This document shows positions 9,512 to 19,102 of a DNA stretch of 64,000 bases, piece by piece. Below the pieces are notes generated by a model, which saw only the letters and a list, made by a program, of their open reading frames with translations, ran no database searches and was not told the DNA's origin. How positions within the stretch are numbered: the stretch's first letter is position 1; every line of letters begins with the position of its first letter. The DNA is from Cellulomonas alba (GTDB lineage Bacteria; Actinomycetota; Actinomycetes; Actinomycetales; Cellulomonadaceae), in NCBI RefSeq assembly GCF_030362835.1, contig NZ_JAUCGQ010000002.1, positions 434,001 to 498,000 on the forward strand. The letters are read 5' to 3'. The position numbers were made by a program, and so were the translations under genes.

Positions 9512-10953
9512 CGGACCCTCGCGGCAGCGCGCTCGACCTCGACGGTGCGCGCGTCGTCGTCGCGGGGCTCGGCGTCAGCGGCCGTGCGGCCGCCGAGGTC
9601 CTGGCGTCGCGCGGAGCGCGGGTCGTGCCGGTGGACGACGGCGCGGGCGACGTCGTGACGAGCGACGAGTACCTCGCGGGTGGCGGCCTGGCGCGCGCCG
9701 ACCTCGTGGTCGCGTCACCCGGCCTGCCGCCGCACCACCCGCTGGTCGCCGCCGCCCTCGCCGCCGGGCTGCCCGTGTGGAGCGAGGTCGAGCTCGCGTG
9801 GCGGCTGCGCGCCGAGCGCTCCGACGGGCCGGCGCCGTGGCTCGCGGTGACGGGGACGAACGGCAAGACGACGACGGTCGGCATGCTCGAGTCGATCCTG
9901 CGCGCCGCGGGGCGGGACGCGGTCGCGGTCGGGAACGTCGGCACGCCCGTGGTGCTCGCGGCGACCGACCCGTCGCACGACGTGCTGGCGGTGGAGCTGT
10001 CGAGCTTCCAGCTGCACTTCACGCACTCGATGTCCGCACAGGCCGCCGCGGTGCTCAACGTCGCTGCCGACCACCTCGACTGGCACGGCTCGCTCGACGC
10101 GTACGCCGCGGACAAGGGCAGGGTCTTCGAGCGCGCGCAGGCCGCGTGCGTCTACAACGTGGCTGACCCGCGCACCCGGGCGCTCGTCGAGGAGGCCGAC
10201 GTCGTCGACGGGTGCGTCGCGGTGGGCTTCACGCTCGGCACGCCGTCCGTCGGCCAGATCGGCCTCGTCGAGGACGTGCTCGTCGACCGCGGCTTCGCGC
10301 GCCTGCGGCACACGCACGCCGCCGAGCTCGGCACGCTCGACGACCTCGCCGCGCACGCCGGACCCGACGGCACGGTGCCGCCGCACGTCGTCGCCAACGC
10401 GCTCGCGGCGGCGGCGCTCGCGCTCGCGCACGGTGTCGACCCGGTCGCCGTCCGCGACGGCCTCCGTGCGTTCCCGGCGGGCGAGCACCGCATCGCGACG
10501 GTCGGCACGGTCGACGGCGTCGCGTTCGTCGACGACTCGAAGGCCACGAACGCGCACGCCGCGGCGGCGTCGCTCGCGGCCTTCCCGCCCCGCTCGGTCG
10601 TCTGGGTCGCCGGCGGCCTGGCGAAGGGCGCCACGTTCGACGAGCTCGTGGCGTCGCGGGCCGACCGGCTGGCGGGCGTCGTGCTGATCGGCGTCGACCG
10701 GGCGCCGCTGCGCGACGCGCTCGCCCGACACGCGCCGGATGTCCCGGTGATCGAGGTGGACGCCGGTGAGGATGGCCCGGTGATGGCGCGCGCCGTGCAC
10801 GAGGCCCACGCCCTCGCACGCGCTGCGCGCGGCGAGGCGACGCCCACCGTGCTGCTCGCTCCGGCGAGCGCGTCGATGGACCAGTTCACGTCCTACGCCG
10901 CACGTGGCGACGCCTTCGCAGAGGCGGTGCGGGCGCTCGGCACGGGCGCGTGA
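9508..10953 (+). CDS. murD: UDP-MurNAc-L-alanine:D-glutamate ligase MurD
   Basis: A 481-aa Mur ligase that adds D-Glu to UDP-MurNAc-L-Ala. The N-terminal Rossmann-like domain has [17 protein letters not shown], the ATP loop is [15 protein letters not shown], and later motifs are [29 protein letters not shown] and [15 protein letters not shown]. The GTG at 9508 overlaps the mraY stop. The frame is open upstream to 8164, but that section is a shadow of murF and mraY. ftsW follows after 43 bp. Confidence 0.96.
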   Translation: MTDPRGSALDLDGARVVVAGLGVSGRAAAEVLASRGARVVPVDDGAGDVVTSDEYLAGGGLARADLVVASPGLPPHHPLVAAALAAGLPVWSEVELAWRLRAERSDGPAPWLAVTGTNGKTTTVGMLESILRAAGRDAVAVGNVGTPVVLAATDPSHDVLAVELSSFQLHFTHSMSAQAAAVLNVAADHLDWHGSLDAYAADKGRVFERAQAACVYNVADPRTRALVEEADVVDGCVAVGFTLGTPSVGQIGLVEDVLVDRGFARLRHTHAAELGTLDDLAAHAGPDGTVPPHVVANALAAAALALAHGVDPVAVRDGLRAFPAGEHRIATVGTVDGVAFVDDSKATNAHAAAASLAAFPPRSVVWVAGGLAKGATFDELVASRADRLAGVVLIGVDRAPLRDALARHAPDVPVIEVDAGEDGPVMARAVHEAHALARAARGEATPTVLLAPASASMDQFTSYAARGDAFAEAVRALGTGA

Positions 10954-10996
10954 GGCAGGCGGCGCACGCAGTGACGGACGAGGGGAGGACCAGGGC

Positions 10997-12214
10997 ATGA
11001 CGGCCACGCAGGCGACGCCCGAGGGGTCCCGACTCGGTCAGTGGAACAGCGCCGTGACGAGCTACTACGTGCTGGTCGGCGCCACCGCACTGCTGCTCGT
11101 GCTCGGGCTCGTCATGGTGCTCTCCAGCTCGAGCGTCGACTCGCTCGACGCGGGGAACTCGCCGTACGCGGTGTTCCTCAACCAGTCGAAGTTCGCGGTC
11201 GCCGGGCTCGTCGTGCTCCTGGTGATCGCCCGCACGCCGGTGCGCGTGCTGCGCGGCGCCGCCTGGCCGGCCCTCGCGGCCGCCGTCGTCTTCCAGCTCT
11301 GCGTCTTCGTCCCGGGGCTCGGCGTGTCCGTCAACGGCAACCAGAACTGGGTGCGGCTGCCCGGCTTCACCGCGCAGCCGTCGGAGGCCATCAAGCTCGC
11401 GCTCGCGCTGTGGCTCGGCGCCGTGCTCGCGCGCAAGCTGCCGCTGCTCGACTCGTGGAAGCACGCGCTGATCCCGGTCGTGCCGGTCGCCGGCATCGCG
11501 ATCCTCGTGGTGCTCGCGGGCCACGACCTCGGCACCGCGCTCGTGCTCCTGCTGCTCGTGAGCGGCGCCATGTTCGTCGCCGGCGTCCCGCTGCGGATGT
11601 TCGCGGTCGCCGCGCCGGTCGCTGCGGCCGCCGTCGCGGTCCTCACGCTCGGGCACTCGAGCCGGATGGGGCGCATCACCGCGTTCTTCAACAGCGCCGA
11701 GTGCGCGAAGGAGTCGGCCTGCTACCAGACCATGCACGGCACCTGGGGGCTCGCGTCGGGCGGGTGGGGCGGCCTCGGGCTGGGTCAGAGCCGCGAGAAG
11801 TGGGCCTACCTCCCCGAGGCGCACAACGACTTCATCTTCTCGATCATCGGTGAGGAGCTCGGCCTCGTGGGCACGGTGCTCGTCCTGGCGCTGTTCGGCC
11901 TGCTGGCGTTCGCGATGATCCGCGTCATCCGCCGCCACCCCGACCCGTTCGTGCAGATCACGACGGGTGCGATCCTGCTGTGGATCATCGGCCAGGCGCT
12001 CGTCAACATCGCGGTCGTCATCGGTCTCGCACCCGTCATCGGCTTGCCGCTGCCGCTCGTGTCCGCCGGCGGGTCCGCGCTGATCATGACGATGGCGGCG
12101 CTCGGCGTCGTGATCGCGTTCGCGCGCTCGGAGCCGGGCGCCGCGGAGGCGCTGTCGGCCCGCGCCGGCGTCGTGCGGCGGTCGCTCGCGGTGATCGGGC
12201 GTGCCCGTGGGTGA
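10997..12214 (+). CDS. ftsW: Septal peptidoglycan glycosyltransferase FtsW
   Basis: A 405-aa SEDS-family polytopic protein that polymerises lipid II at the septum together with FtsI. About ten membrane helices are visible. SEDS hallmarks include VNGNQNWVRLPGF, QPSEAIKLALALW, GHDLGTALVLLL, LPEAHNDFIFSIIGEELGL and the late GLPLPLVSAGGSAL. The ATG at 10997 was chosen because GGGGAGG lies 8 nt upstream. The 3' end overlaps murG by 14 nt. Confidence 0.95.
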   Translation: MTATQATPEGSRLGQWNSAVTSYYVLVGATALLLVLGLVMVLSSSSVDSLDAGNSPYAVFLNQSKFAVAGLVVLLVIARTPVRVLRGAAWPALAAAVVFQLCVFVPGLGVSVNGNQNWVRLPGFTAQPSEAIKLALALWLGAVLARKLPLLDSWKHALIPVVPVAGIAILVVLAGHDLGTALVLLLLVSGAMFVAGVPLRMFAVAAPVAAAAVAVLTLGHSSRMGRITAFFNSAECAKESACYQTMHGTWGLASGGWGGLGLGQSREKWAYLPEAHNDFIFSIIGEELGLVGTVLVLALFGLLAFAMIRVIRRHPDPFVQITTGAILLWIIGQALVNIAVVIGLAPVIGLPLPLVSAGGSALIMTMAALGVVIAFARSEPGAAEALSARAGVVRRSLAVIGRARG

Positions 12215-13352
12215 GCGTCCTGGCTCCGTGCTCCTCGCGGGCGGTGGCACGGCGGGGCACGTCAACCCGCTCCTGGCCGTGGCCGACGAGCTCGCGCGGC
12301 GGCACCCCGACGCCCGCCTCGCCGTGCTCGGCACCGCGGAGGGCCTCGAGTCCCGCCTCGTCCCGGAGCACGGCCTGACGCTGCATGTCGTCCCGCGCGT
12401 GCCGCTGCCGCGCCGGCCCACGCTCGACTGGTTCCGGCTGCCCGCGCGCCTGCGCGACGCGGTGCGCGCCGCCGGGGCGGCGATCGACGCGATCGACGCG
12501 CAGGTGGTCGTCGGGTTCGGTGGGTACGTCGCCACGCCCGCGTACCTCGCGGCGCGCCGGCGCGGGATCCCCGTCGTGGTCCACGAGCAGAACGCGCGTC
12601 CCGGGCTGGCGAACCGGCTGGGCGCTCGCCGGGCCGCCGCCGTCGCCGTGACGTTCCGGGGCACCCGGCTGCCGGGCGCGGAGGTGACGGGCCTGCCGCT
12701 GCGCGCGCCGATCGCGGCCCTCGTGGCGCGGCGAGCGTCGGACGCCGCGGCCGCCCGCCGCGACGCCGCCGCGGCCCTCGGGCTCGACGCCGACCGGCCG
12801 ACACTGCTCGTGACGGGCGGGTCGCTCGGCGCGGTCAGCGTCAACCGCGCGGTCGCGGGCGCGGCGACCGAGCTGCTCGCGACGGGCGCGCAGGTGCTGC
12901 ACAGCACCGGCGCGGGCAAGGCCGACGCGGTCGAGGCAGCGCTCGCGGGCGTGCCGGGAGCGGAGCGGTACCACGTCCGCGAGTACCTGGACGACATGGA
13001 GAACGCGCTCGCGGTGGCCGACCTGCTCGTCGGCCGGTCCGGCGCGGGGACCGTCTGCGAGGTCGCGGCGCTCGGCATCCCGGCCGTCTACGTCCCGCTG
13101 CCCATCGGCAACGGGGAGCAGCGGCTCAACGCGGCCGACGTGGTCGCGGCGGGCGGCGGGCTGCTCGTCGAGGACCGTGCGCTCGACGCGGCCTGGGTGA
13201 GCGCGCACGTCGCGCCCCTGCTCGAGCCGGGCGCGGCCGACGTGCGCGCGCGCATGGCGACCGCCGCGGCGTCCGTCGGTGTCACTGACGCTGCCGCACG
13301 CGTCGCCGACCTGGTCGAGCGCGCGCTGGACGGCGGGGGCGCGCATGGCTGA
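12201..13352 (+). CDS. murG: UDP-GlcNAc transferase MurG
   Basis: A 383-aa peripheral membrane GT28 glycosyltransferase that adds GlcNAc to lipid I, making lipid II. The N-terminal glycine loop is LLAGGGTAGHVNPLLAVADEL. GFGGYVATPAYLAA, HEQNARPGLANRL and LVTGGSLGAVSVNRAV follow, and the UDP-sugar site has RSGAGTVCEVAALGIPAVYVPLP. The start is GTG at 12201 inside ftsW; a second in-frame GTG at 12207 is equally possible. It overlaps murC by 8 nt. Confidence 0.95.
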   Translation: MPVGERPGSVLLAGGGTAGHVNPLLAVADELARRHPDARLAVLGTAEGLESRLVPEHGLTLHVVPRVPLPRRPTLDWFRLPARLRDAVRAAGAAIDAIDAQVVVGFGGYVATPAYLAARRRGIPVVVHEQNARPGLANRLGARRAAAVAVTFRGTRLPGAEVTGLPLRAPIAALVARRASDAAAARRDAAAALGLDADRPTLLVTGGSLGAVSVNRAVAGAATELLATGAQVLHSTGAGKADAVEAALAGVPGAERYHVREYLDDMENALAVADLLVGRSGAGTVCEVAALGIPAVYVPLPIGNGEQRLNAADVVAAGGGLLVEDRALDAAWVSAHVAPLLEPGAADVRARMATAAASVGVTDAAARVADLVERALDGGGAHG

Positions 13353-14763
13353 CGACGCGCTGGCCGCTCTCGGGCGCGTGCACCTCGTGGGGGTCGGCGG
13401 CGCCGGCATGTCCGCGATCGCGGCACTGCTGGCCGCGCGCGGGCTCACGGTCTCGGGGTCGGACGCCGCCGACGGACCGGCGCTGCCCGCCGTGCGCGCG
13501 GCGGGCGTCCGGGTCTTCGTCGGGCACGACGCGGACCAGGTCGCGGGTGCGGACACCGTCGTGATCTCGTCGGCCGTCCGCGAGACGAACCCCGAGCTGG
13601 CCCGGGCACGCGAGCTCGGCCTCACCGTGCTGCACCGGTCGGAGGCGCTCGCGGCGCTGATGGTCGACCGCGACGCGGTGGCCGTGGCGGGCGCGCACGG
13701 CAAGACCACGACGTCCGCGATGGTCGCAACGGCCCTGCTCGCCGCAGGCGCCGACCCGTCGTTCGCGATCGGCGGCACGGTGCTCGGGCCCGACGGCCCG
13801 GTCGGCGGCGCGCGCGACGGCCGCGGTCCGGCGTTCGTCGCCGAGGCCGACGAGTCCGACGGGTCGTTCCTCGCCTACGAGCCGCTGATCGCGGTCGTCA
13901 CGAACGTCGAGCCGGACCACCTCGACCACTACGGCACGCGCGAGGCGTTCGAGGACGCGTTCGTCGCGTTCGCCGACCGCGTGCGCGACGGCGGGGCGCT
14001 CGTCGCGTGCCTCGACGACGCGGGCGCCGCGCACCTCGTCGCACGCGTCCGCATGCAGCTCGACGCGCGCTCGGTCGGCGTGCTCACGTACGGCCGCGAG
14101 CAGGGTGCGGACGTCCGGGTCGGCGAGCTCCGGCCTGCGGAGGGCGGCTGGGTCGTGACGCTGACTGCGCCGTGGGGCAGCGCCGACGTCCGGCTCGCGG
14201 TGCCGGGCGACCACAACGCGCTGAACGCCGCGGCCGCGTGGACGGTCGCGTGCCGGCTCGGGCTCGACCCGGCGAGCGCGGCGGAGGGGCTTGCCGCGTT
14301 CCGGGGCACGGGACGGCGGTTCGAGGACCGCGGCACCGCGGCCGGCGTGCGCGTGGTCGACGACTACGCGCACCACCCGACCGAGGTCGCGGCGCTGCTG
14401 CGGGCCGCGCGCACGGTGTCGGGCGACGGACGCGTGCTCGTCCTGTTCCAGCCGCACCTGTACTCGCGCACCCGGACGTTCGCCGCCGAGTTCGGCGCGG
14501 CGCTCGACCTGGCCGACGTGGTCGTCGTGACGGACGTGTACGCCGCGCGCGAGGACCCGGACCCGACGGTGACTGGACGGATGCTCGTCGACCGCGTCCC
14601 GACGGCCGGCAAGGCGGCGTTCGTCGCCGACCGCCTCGACGCCGCTGCGGCGATCGCGGACGCGGCGCGGCCGGGCGACCTCCTGCTGACCGTCGGCGCG
14701 GGAGACGTGACGGCGCTGGGGCCGGTGGTCCTCGCACGCCTCGCCGAGCGGGCCGCGCCGTGA
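13345..14763 (+). CDS. murC: UDP-MurNAc:L-alanine ligase MurC
   Basis: A 472-aa Mur ligase that attaches L-Ala to UDP-MurNAc, the first peptide step. The N-terminal motif is HLVGVGGAGMSAIAALL, the ATP loop AGAHGKTTTSAMV, then TNVEPDHLDHYGTREAFEDAF and the C-terminal VVDDYAHHPTEVAALL followed by LFQPHLYSRTRTF. The ATG at 13345 lies within the murG end. The 22 upstream in-frame codons are a shadow of murG. Its stop overlaps ftsQ by 4 nt. Confidence 0.96.
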   Translation: MADDALAALGRVHLVGVGGAGMSAIAALLAARGLTVSGSDAADGPALPAVRAAGVRVFVGHDADQVAGADTVVISSAVRETNPELARARELGLTVLHRSEALAALMVDRDAVAVAGAHGKTTTSAMVATALLAAGADPSFAIGGTVLGPDGPVGGARDGRGPAFVAEADESDGSFLAYEPLIAVVTNVEPDHLDHYGTREAFEDAFVAFADRVRDGGALVACLDDAGAAHLVARVRMQLDARSVGVLTYGREQGADVRVGELRPAEGGWVVTLTAPWGSADVRLAVPGDHNALNAAAAWTVACRLGLDPASAAEGLAAFRGTGRRFEDRGTAAGVRVVDDYAHHPTEVAALLRAARTVSGDGRVLVLFQPHLYSRTRTFAAEFGAALDLADVVVVTDVYAAREDPDPTVTGRMLVDRVPTAGKAAFVADRLDAAAAIADAARPGDLLLTVGAGDVTALGPVVLARLAERAAP

Positions 14764-15833
14764 GCCCCGCCCGGCCGCCGGCACCCGTCCCGGGCCGCCC
14801 GCCGGCGCCGCGACCGTCGCCCGCACGCGCGGCGCGCGCCGCCACGGGTGCGACCGGGCGGGCCGACGCGACGACGCAGGACGCCGGGACGCGCCGTGAC
14901 GACAAGCCTTCCGCCGGCGCGGGCACGCCCGGCTCCGACCCGCGCCCGGGGACCGCGCCCGTCCCGACCGCTCCCGCTCGCCCCGCCGCGGGACGCACGG
15001 CGACGTCCGTCCGTCCGGACGCGCGGCGCCCGGCCGGCGACCCCCGCGCGGTCGCGGGCCGCACCGAGCCCCCGGCGTCGAGCGGCGCGGTCGTCTCGAC
15101 CCGCTCGATCGCCCGGTTCGCCGAGCGCGCCCGGGCGCGCCGCAACCTGGCCCGCCGGCAGATCGGCTACGTCGTCGGGGGAGCCGTGGCCGTCGCCGGG
15201 CTCGCGTACCTCGTGTTCTTCTCGCCGGTGCTCGCGCTCGACCCGGCCCGCGTCCACGTGGCGGGGGCCGGGACGGTCGTCGCCGTCGACCAGGTGGAGC
15301 GCGTCGTCGATGCGCACGCGGGGACGCCGCTGCCACGGCTCGACACGGTCGGCCTGCGCGACGCGATCCTCGACGTCCCGGGCGTGCGCGGTGCGCGCGT
15401 CATGCGCGACTGGCCCCGGGGCATCGAGGTCACGATCGTCGCGCGCGAGCCCGTGGCGGCCGTCCCGGAGACGGGCGGCGACCACGGCTACGCGCTCCTC
15501 GACGAGGACGGGGTCCAGGTCGGCCGGGTCGACAAGGCACCGTCCGGCCTGCCGGTCGTCGACGTGCCGAAGGACGACCGCCGCACGCTCGACGCGGTGC
15601 TCACCGTGCTGCACGGCCTGCCGCCGGCGCTGCTGGCGGAGGTGGCCGACGTCTCGGCGCACACGCAGGACACCGTGACGATGCGCCTGCGCGACGGCTT
15701 GCAGATCGACTGGGGCAGCTCGAAGGACACGCCGCTCAAGGTCGCCGTGCTCACGACGCTGCGCGGGTCGAAGGCCGCGAAGGACGCCCACGTGATCGAC
15801 GTGTCGGCGCCGACGCTGCCGATCACGCGCTAG
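14760..15833 (+). CDS. ftsQ: Cell division protein FtsQ/DivIB
   Basis: A 357-aa bitopic divisome protein. The N-terminal 135 residues are Pro/Ala/Arg-rich and look disordered; the membrane helix is at about 136-157, and a POTRA domain (about 158-228) precedes the FtsQ beta domain. POTRA residues such as DVPGVRGARVMRDWPRGIEV and EPVAAVPE are visible. FtsQ scaffolds FtsL and FtsB. The GTG start overlaps the murC stop; the disordered N terminus makes other starts hard to exclude. Confidence 0.9.
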   Translation: MSPARPPAPVPGRPPAPRPSPARAARAATGATGRADATTQDAGTRRDDKPSAGAGTPGSDPRPGTAPVPTAPARPAAGRTATSVRPDARRPAGDPRAVAGRTEPPASSGAVVSTRSIARFAERARARRNLARRQIGYVVGGAVAVAGLAYLVFFSPVLALDPARVHVAGAGTVVAVDQVERVVDAHAGTPLPRLDTVGLRDAILDVPGVRGARVMRDWPRGIEVTIVAREPVAAVPETGGDHGYALLDEDGVQVGRVDKAPSGLPVVDVPKDDRRTLDAVLTVLHGLPPALLAEVADVSAHTQDTVTMRLRDGLQIDWGSSKDTPLKVAVLTTLRGSKAAKDAHVIDVSAPTLPITR

Positions 15834-15913
15834 CCGTGGGCCGTCCTGGGACGAGCCCGCGCGGAGCGCACGACGAAATCACCACGCGATGCAAGACACG
15901 CGCGGCGCGGTCG

Positions 15914-15942
15914 TTGATCGACCCGGCGGCGACACCTAGCGT
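15914..15942 (+). promoter_or_regulatory. ftsZ promoter (-35 and -10)
   Basis: TTGATC at 15914-15919 and TAGCGT at 15937-15942 are separated by exactly 17 bp, a good match to a housekeeping sigma factor promoter. It sits in the 239-bp ftsQ-ftsZ gap and would give a 5' leader of about 120 nt. This means ftsZ can be transcribed apart from the upstream dcw genes. Confidence 0.7.
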
Positions 15943-15988
15943 CACGCACTGACGGTCGAACAGACGACACCAGCAAGAACTGTAACTC

Positions 15989-16010
15989 TCAACCTGAACC
16001 TGAAGGTTGA
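15989..16010 (+). promoter_or_regulatory. Leader hairpin upstream of ftsZ
   Basis: TCAACCT (15989-15995) pairs perfectly with AGGTTGA (16004-16010) around an 8-nt loop, 62 nt before the ftsZ start. This A/T-richer island stands out from its G+C-rich surroundings. Function is unknown; it could be an mRNA element or a protein-binding palindrome. Confidence 0.55.
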
Positions 16011-16072
16011 ACCGCCCGCGGCGTGTCGCGGGCTCGCGGCACGACTTGCGGCACGAACGAGAGGCACCCACC

Positions 16073-17314
16073 GTGGCAGCTCCGCAGAACTACCTGGCGG
16101 TCATCAAGGTCGTCGGCATCGGCGGCGGCGGCGTCAACGCCGTGAACCGCATGATCGAGGTCGGCCTCAAGGGTGTCGAGTTCATCGCCGTCAACACCGA
16201 CGCCCAGGCGCTGCTGATGTCGGACGCCGACGTGAAGCTCGACGTCGGCCGCGAGCTCACGCGCGGTCTCGGCGCCGGCGCCGACCCCGAGGTCGGCAAG
16301 AAGGCCGCTGAGGACCACAAGGAGGAGATCGAGGACGTCCTGCGGGGCGCCGACATGGTCTTCGTCACCGCGGGCGAGGGCGGCGGCACCGGCACGGGCG
16401 GCGCGCCCGTCGTCGCGCGGATCGCGCGCTCGCTCGGCGCCCTGACCATCGGCGTCGTCACGCGGCCGTTCACGTTCGAGGGCCGGCGCCGCTCGGTCCA
16501 GGCGGACTCGGGCATCGAGGGGCTGCGCGCCGAGGTCGACACGCTCATCGTCATCCCCAACGACCGGCTGCTGCAGATCAGCGACCGCTCGGTGTCGGTG
16601 CTCGACGCGTTCCACTCCGCCGACCAGGTGCTGCTCTCCGGCGTCCAGGGCATCACGGACCTCATCACCACGCCGGGCCTCATCAACCTCGACTTCGCCG
16701 ACGTGAAGTCCGTCATGCAGGGCGCGGGCTCGGCGCTCATGGGCATCGGCTACGCGCGCGGCGACGACCGCGCGGTGCAGGCCGCCGAGATGGCGATCAG
16801 CTCGCCGCTCCTCGAGGCCAGCATCGACGGCGCGCACGGCGTGCTGCTCTCGATCCAGGGCGGCAGCGACCTCGGCCTCTTCGAGATCAACGAGGCCGCG
16901 CGCCTGGTCCAGGAGGCCGCGCACGCCGAGGCGAACATCATCTTCGGCGCCGTGATCGACGACGCCCTCGGCGACGAGGTGCGCGTCACGGTGATCGCCG
17001 CGGGCTTCGACGGCGGTAGCCCGGTCGTGCGGCGCGACTCGCGCGCGCTCGGTCAGGTCAGCGGCGCGACGACGCGGCCGGCCCCGGCCGCCCAGGTGCC
17101 GACGCCGCGTCCCGTGGTCGACCCCGAGGACGAGCTCGTGCCGGCGGGCGTCCGCACCGCTCCCGCGGCGCCCGCCGCGCAGCCCGACGTCCCGGCGTTC
17201 CTCTCGACCGAGGCCGAGCCGAAGCCGCTCACGGGTGCGCTCGAGGTGCCGCGCGTGTTCGCCGAGGACGCGCCGCGCCGCGACGAGCTCGACGTCCCGG
17301 ACTTCCTGAAGTAG
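16073..17314 (+). CDS. ftsZ: Cell division GTPase FtsZ
   Basis: A 413-aa tubulin homologue that polymerises into the Z ring. The N-terminal [16 protein letters not shown], the tubulin signature [13 protein letters not shown] at about 100-112, and [16 protein letters not shown] and [17 protein letters not shown] are all present. A variable Pro/Ala linker follows, and the conserved C-terminal peptide is [10 protein letters not shown], which in actinobacteria binds SepF. The GTG at 16073 has GAGAGG upstream; the start matches the family. The stop overlaps the next gene by one base. Confidence 0.98.
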   Translation: MAAPQNYLAVIKVVGIGGGGVNAVNRMIEVGLKGVEFIAVNTDAQALLMSDADVKLDVGRELTRGLGAGADPEVGKKAAEDHKEEIEDVLRGADMVFVTAGEGGGTGTGGAPVVARIARSLGALTIGVVTRPFTFEGRRRSVQADSGIEGLRAEVDTLIVIPNDRLLQISDRSVSVLDAFHSADQVLLSGVQGITDLITTPGLINLDFADVKSVMQGAGSALMGIGYARGDDRAVQAAEMAISSPLLEASIDGAHGVLLSIQGGSDLGLFEINEAARLVQEAAHAEANIIFGAVIDDALGDEVRVTVIAAGFDGGSPVVRRDSRALGQVSGATTRPAPAAQVPTPRPVVDPEDELVPAGVRTAPAAPAAQPDVPAFLSTEAEPKPLTGALEVPRVFAEDAPRRDELDVPDFLK

Positions 17315-18060
17315 TGCCGGACAGCACCGCCCGGGCCGACGACCTGCCGGTCGCCGGGGTCGACCTCGGCCCGGGGGTGCGGGCGGCGTTCACGTCGCGC
17401 GCGGGCGGCGTCAGCCGCCCGCCCTACGACGCGCTCAACCTCGGCTCGGCGGTCGGCGACGAACCGGCCGCCGTCGCCGAGAACCGGCGCCGCGTCGAGC
17501 GCTGGGCCGGCGCCCCGCTCGTCGTGGCGACCCAGGTCCACGGTGCTCGCGTCGTGCGGGTCGACGGGGAGCACCGTGAACCGGGCGAGGCCGACGCCCT
17601 CGTCGCCACCACGCCCGACGTCGCCGTCGCGGTCTACGTCGCGGACTGCGTCCCCGTCCTGCTCGCCGACGCCGAGGCGCGCGTCGTCGCCGCGGTGCAC
17701 GTCGGCCGCGCGGGGTTGGTCGCCGGAGTGCTCCAGGCCGCCGTCGACGCGATGGCCGACGCCGGCGCCGACCCGGGTCGCACGAGGGCCGCAGCCGGAC
17801 CGTCGATCGCGGGCGTCTCCTACGAGGTGCCCGCCGCGATGCGCGACGAGGTCGCCGCGGTCGTGCCCGCCACCGCGGCGACGACGTCGTGGGGCACACC
17901 TGCGCTGGACCTCGCCGCCGGGGTCGCCGCGGTGCTGCGCGACCTGGGCGTCCCCGAGGTCCACCTCGACGGCCGCGACACGTTCCGCGAGCCGGCGCTG
18001 TTCTCGCACCGGCGGTCCGCCGGCACCGGGCGGTTCGCGGGTGTCGTCCGGCTCGTCTGA
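17314..18060 (+). CDS. pgeF: YfiH/PgeF-family multicopper-like protein (peptidoglycan editing factor)
   Basis: A 248-aa member of the DUF152/YfiH (laccase-domain, polyphenol oxidase-like) family. Family proteins have been described as purine nucleoside-processing enzymes and, in E. coli, as removing wrongly incorporated residues from UDP-MurNAc peptides. TSRAGGVSRPPYDALNLG, TQVHGARVVRVD, YVADCVPVLLAD and AAVHVGRAGLV are visible and include the His/Cys/His metal or active site set. The last motif is often GWRG; here it reads GRAG. The GTG overlaps the ftsZ stop (TAGTG), implying coupling. Confidence 0.85.
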   Translation: MPDSTARADDLPVAGVDLGPGVRAAFTSRAGGVSRPPYDALNLGSAVGDEPAAVAENRRRVERWAGAPLVVATQVHGARVVRVDGEHREPGEADALVATTPDVAVAVYVADCVPVLLADAEARVVAAVHVGRAGLVAGVLQAAVDAMADAGADPGRTRAAAGPSIAGVSYEVPAAMRDEVAAVVPATAATTSWGTPALDLAAGVAAVLRDLGVPEVHLDGRDTFREPALFSHRRSAGTGRFAGVVRLV

Positions 18061-18103
18061 CCTGGGTGGGCGTGTCGCGCGAGGGAGGCGCGCGGCCCGT
18101 TGC

Positions 18104-18109
18104 TAGCGT
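18104..18109 (+). promoter_or_regulatory. Putative -10 element before sepF
   Basis: TAGCGT lies 84 bp upstream of the sepF ATG in the 133-bp pgeF-sepF gap. It is the same hexamer as the ftsZ -10. No convincing -35 was seen. Confidence 0.4.
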
Positions 18110-18193
18110 GACGCGAAGACGGACCCGAGGGGGCCCTGCGGAGTCGGCGACCGGCCGGCACGGGGACCGGGTCCCGGGGAGGGAGCGATCGCG

Positions 18194-18667
18194 ATGGCCG
18201 GAGCGCTGCGCAAGACGATGCTGTACCTCGGCCTGGCCGACGACCGGTCCGAGCACGAGGAGTACCTCGAGGAGTACGAGGAGGAGGTCGCGGTGCCCCA
18301 GGAGTACGAGGCCCAGGTCACGCCGCTGCACCGCCCGACCCGTGCGTCGGTCCCGACGCAGGCGCCGGCCGCGCAGGCGCACGAGCTGCGCCGCATCACG
18401 ACGATCCACCCGCGGTCGTACAACGACGCCCGCAAGATCGGCGAGGCGTTCCGCCAGGGCACGCCGGTCATCATGAACCTCACGGACATGGACGACGCCG
18501 ACGCCAAGCGTCTCGTCGACTTCTCGGCCGGCCTGATCTTCGGCCTGCACGGGGCGATCGAGCGCGTGACGAGCAAGGTGTTCCTGCTGTCGCCGGCGCA
18601 CGTCGAGGTGGCGGGGGACGCGGGGCCTGCGGAGCAGAGCCGCGCGGGCTTCTACAACCAGAGCTGA
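18194..18667 (+). CDS. sepF: Cell division protein SepF
   Basis: A 157-aa protein. The N-terminal [17 protein letters not shown] is a candidate membrane-binding amphipathic helix. A Glu/Pro-rich linker follows, then the SepF core at about 68-145 with [36 protein letters not shown] and [10 protein letters not shown]. SepF anchors FtsZ to the membrane in actinobacteria, which lack FtsA. GGGGAGGGAG precedes the ATG. The yggS gene often found between pgeF and sepF is absent. Confidence 0.95.
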   Translation: MAGALRKTMLYLGLADDRSEHEEYLEEYEEEVAVPQEYEAQVTPLHRPTRASVPTQAPAAQAHELRRITTIHPRSYNDARKIGEAFRQGTPVIMNLTDMDDADAKRLVDFSAGLIFGLHGAIERVTSKVFLLSPAHVEVAGDAGPAEQSRAGFYNQS

Positions 18668-18668
18668 C

Positions 18669-18962
18669 GTGAGCGTCGTCGCGTCCGTCCTGTTCCTGGT
18701 CGTCCTCGTCTTCTTCCTGCTGCTCCTGGTCCGGCTCGTGCTGGACTGGGTGCAGTTCTTCGCTCGCGACTGGCGGCCCCACGGCTTCGCCCTCGTGATC
18801 GCCGAGACGGTGTACACCGTGACGGATCCGCCGCTGCGCCTCCTTCGGCGTGTGCTGCCTCCCGTGGCCATCGGGGCGGTCCGTCTCGACCTGGCCTTCT
18901 TCGTCCTCTTCCTGCTCTGCACGGTGCTCCTCTCGGTGCTCAACGCGCTGTCCGCCAGCTGA
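18669..18962 (+). CDS. YggT-family membrane protein
   Basis: A 97-aa protein with two hydrophobic segments (about 4-28 and 70-92) flanking a loop with the conserved YTVTDPPLRLLRRVLPP stretch of the YggT family. YggT proteins of this locus are thought to support division or osmotic adaptation, but the exact role is unknown. The GTG begins 1 nt after the sepF stop, so it is in the sepF operon. Confidence 0.88.
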   Translation: MSVVASVLFLVVLVFFLLLLVRLVLDWVQFFARDWRPHGFALVIAETVYTVTDPPLRLLRRVLPPVAIGAVRLDLAFFVLFLLCTVLLSVLNALSAS

Positions 18963-19030
18963 GCGAGGGGTGCCGTGACCCGTGCGTGTGGCCGCCGTGT
19001 CGGGGAAGGTGCAGGCGAGGCAATGTCCGC

Positions 19031-19036
19031 TACGGT
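19031..19036 (+). promoter_or_regulatory. Putative -10 element before divIVA
   Basis: TACGGT lies 66 bp before the divIVA ATG in the 140-bp yggT-divIVA gap, consistent with a dedicated promoter. No clear -35 was found. Confidence 0.35.
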
Positions 19037-19102
19037 GGCCCGAGGCGGTCGGTGGACTGCCGCCGGCCTGACCACCAAGCTCGACCAATTGAGGTGACGA
19101 CG

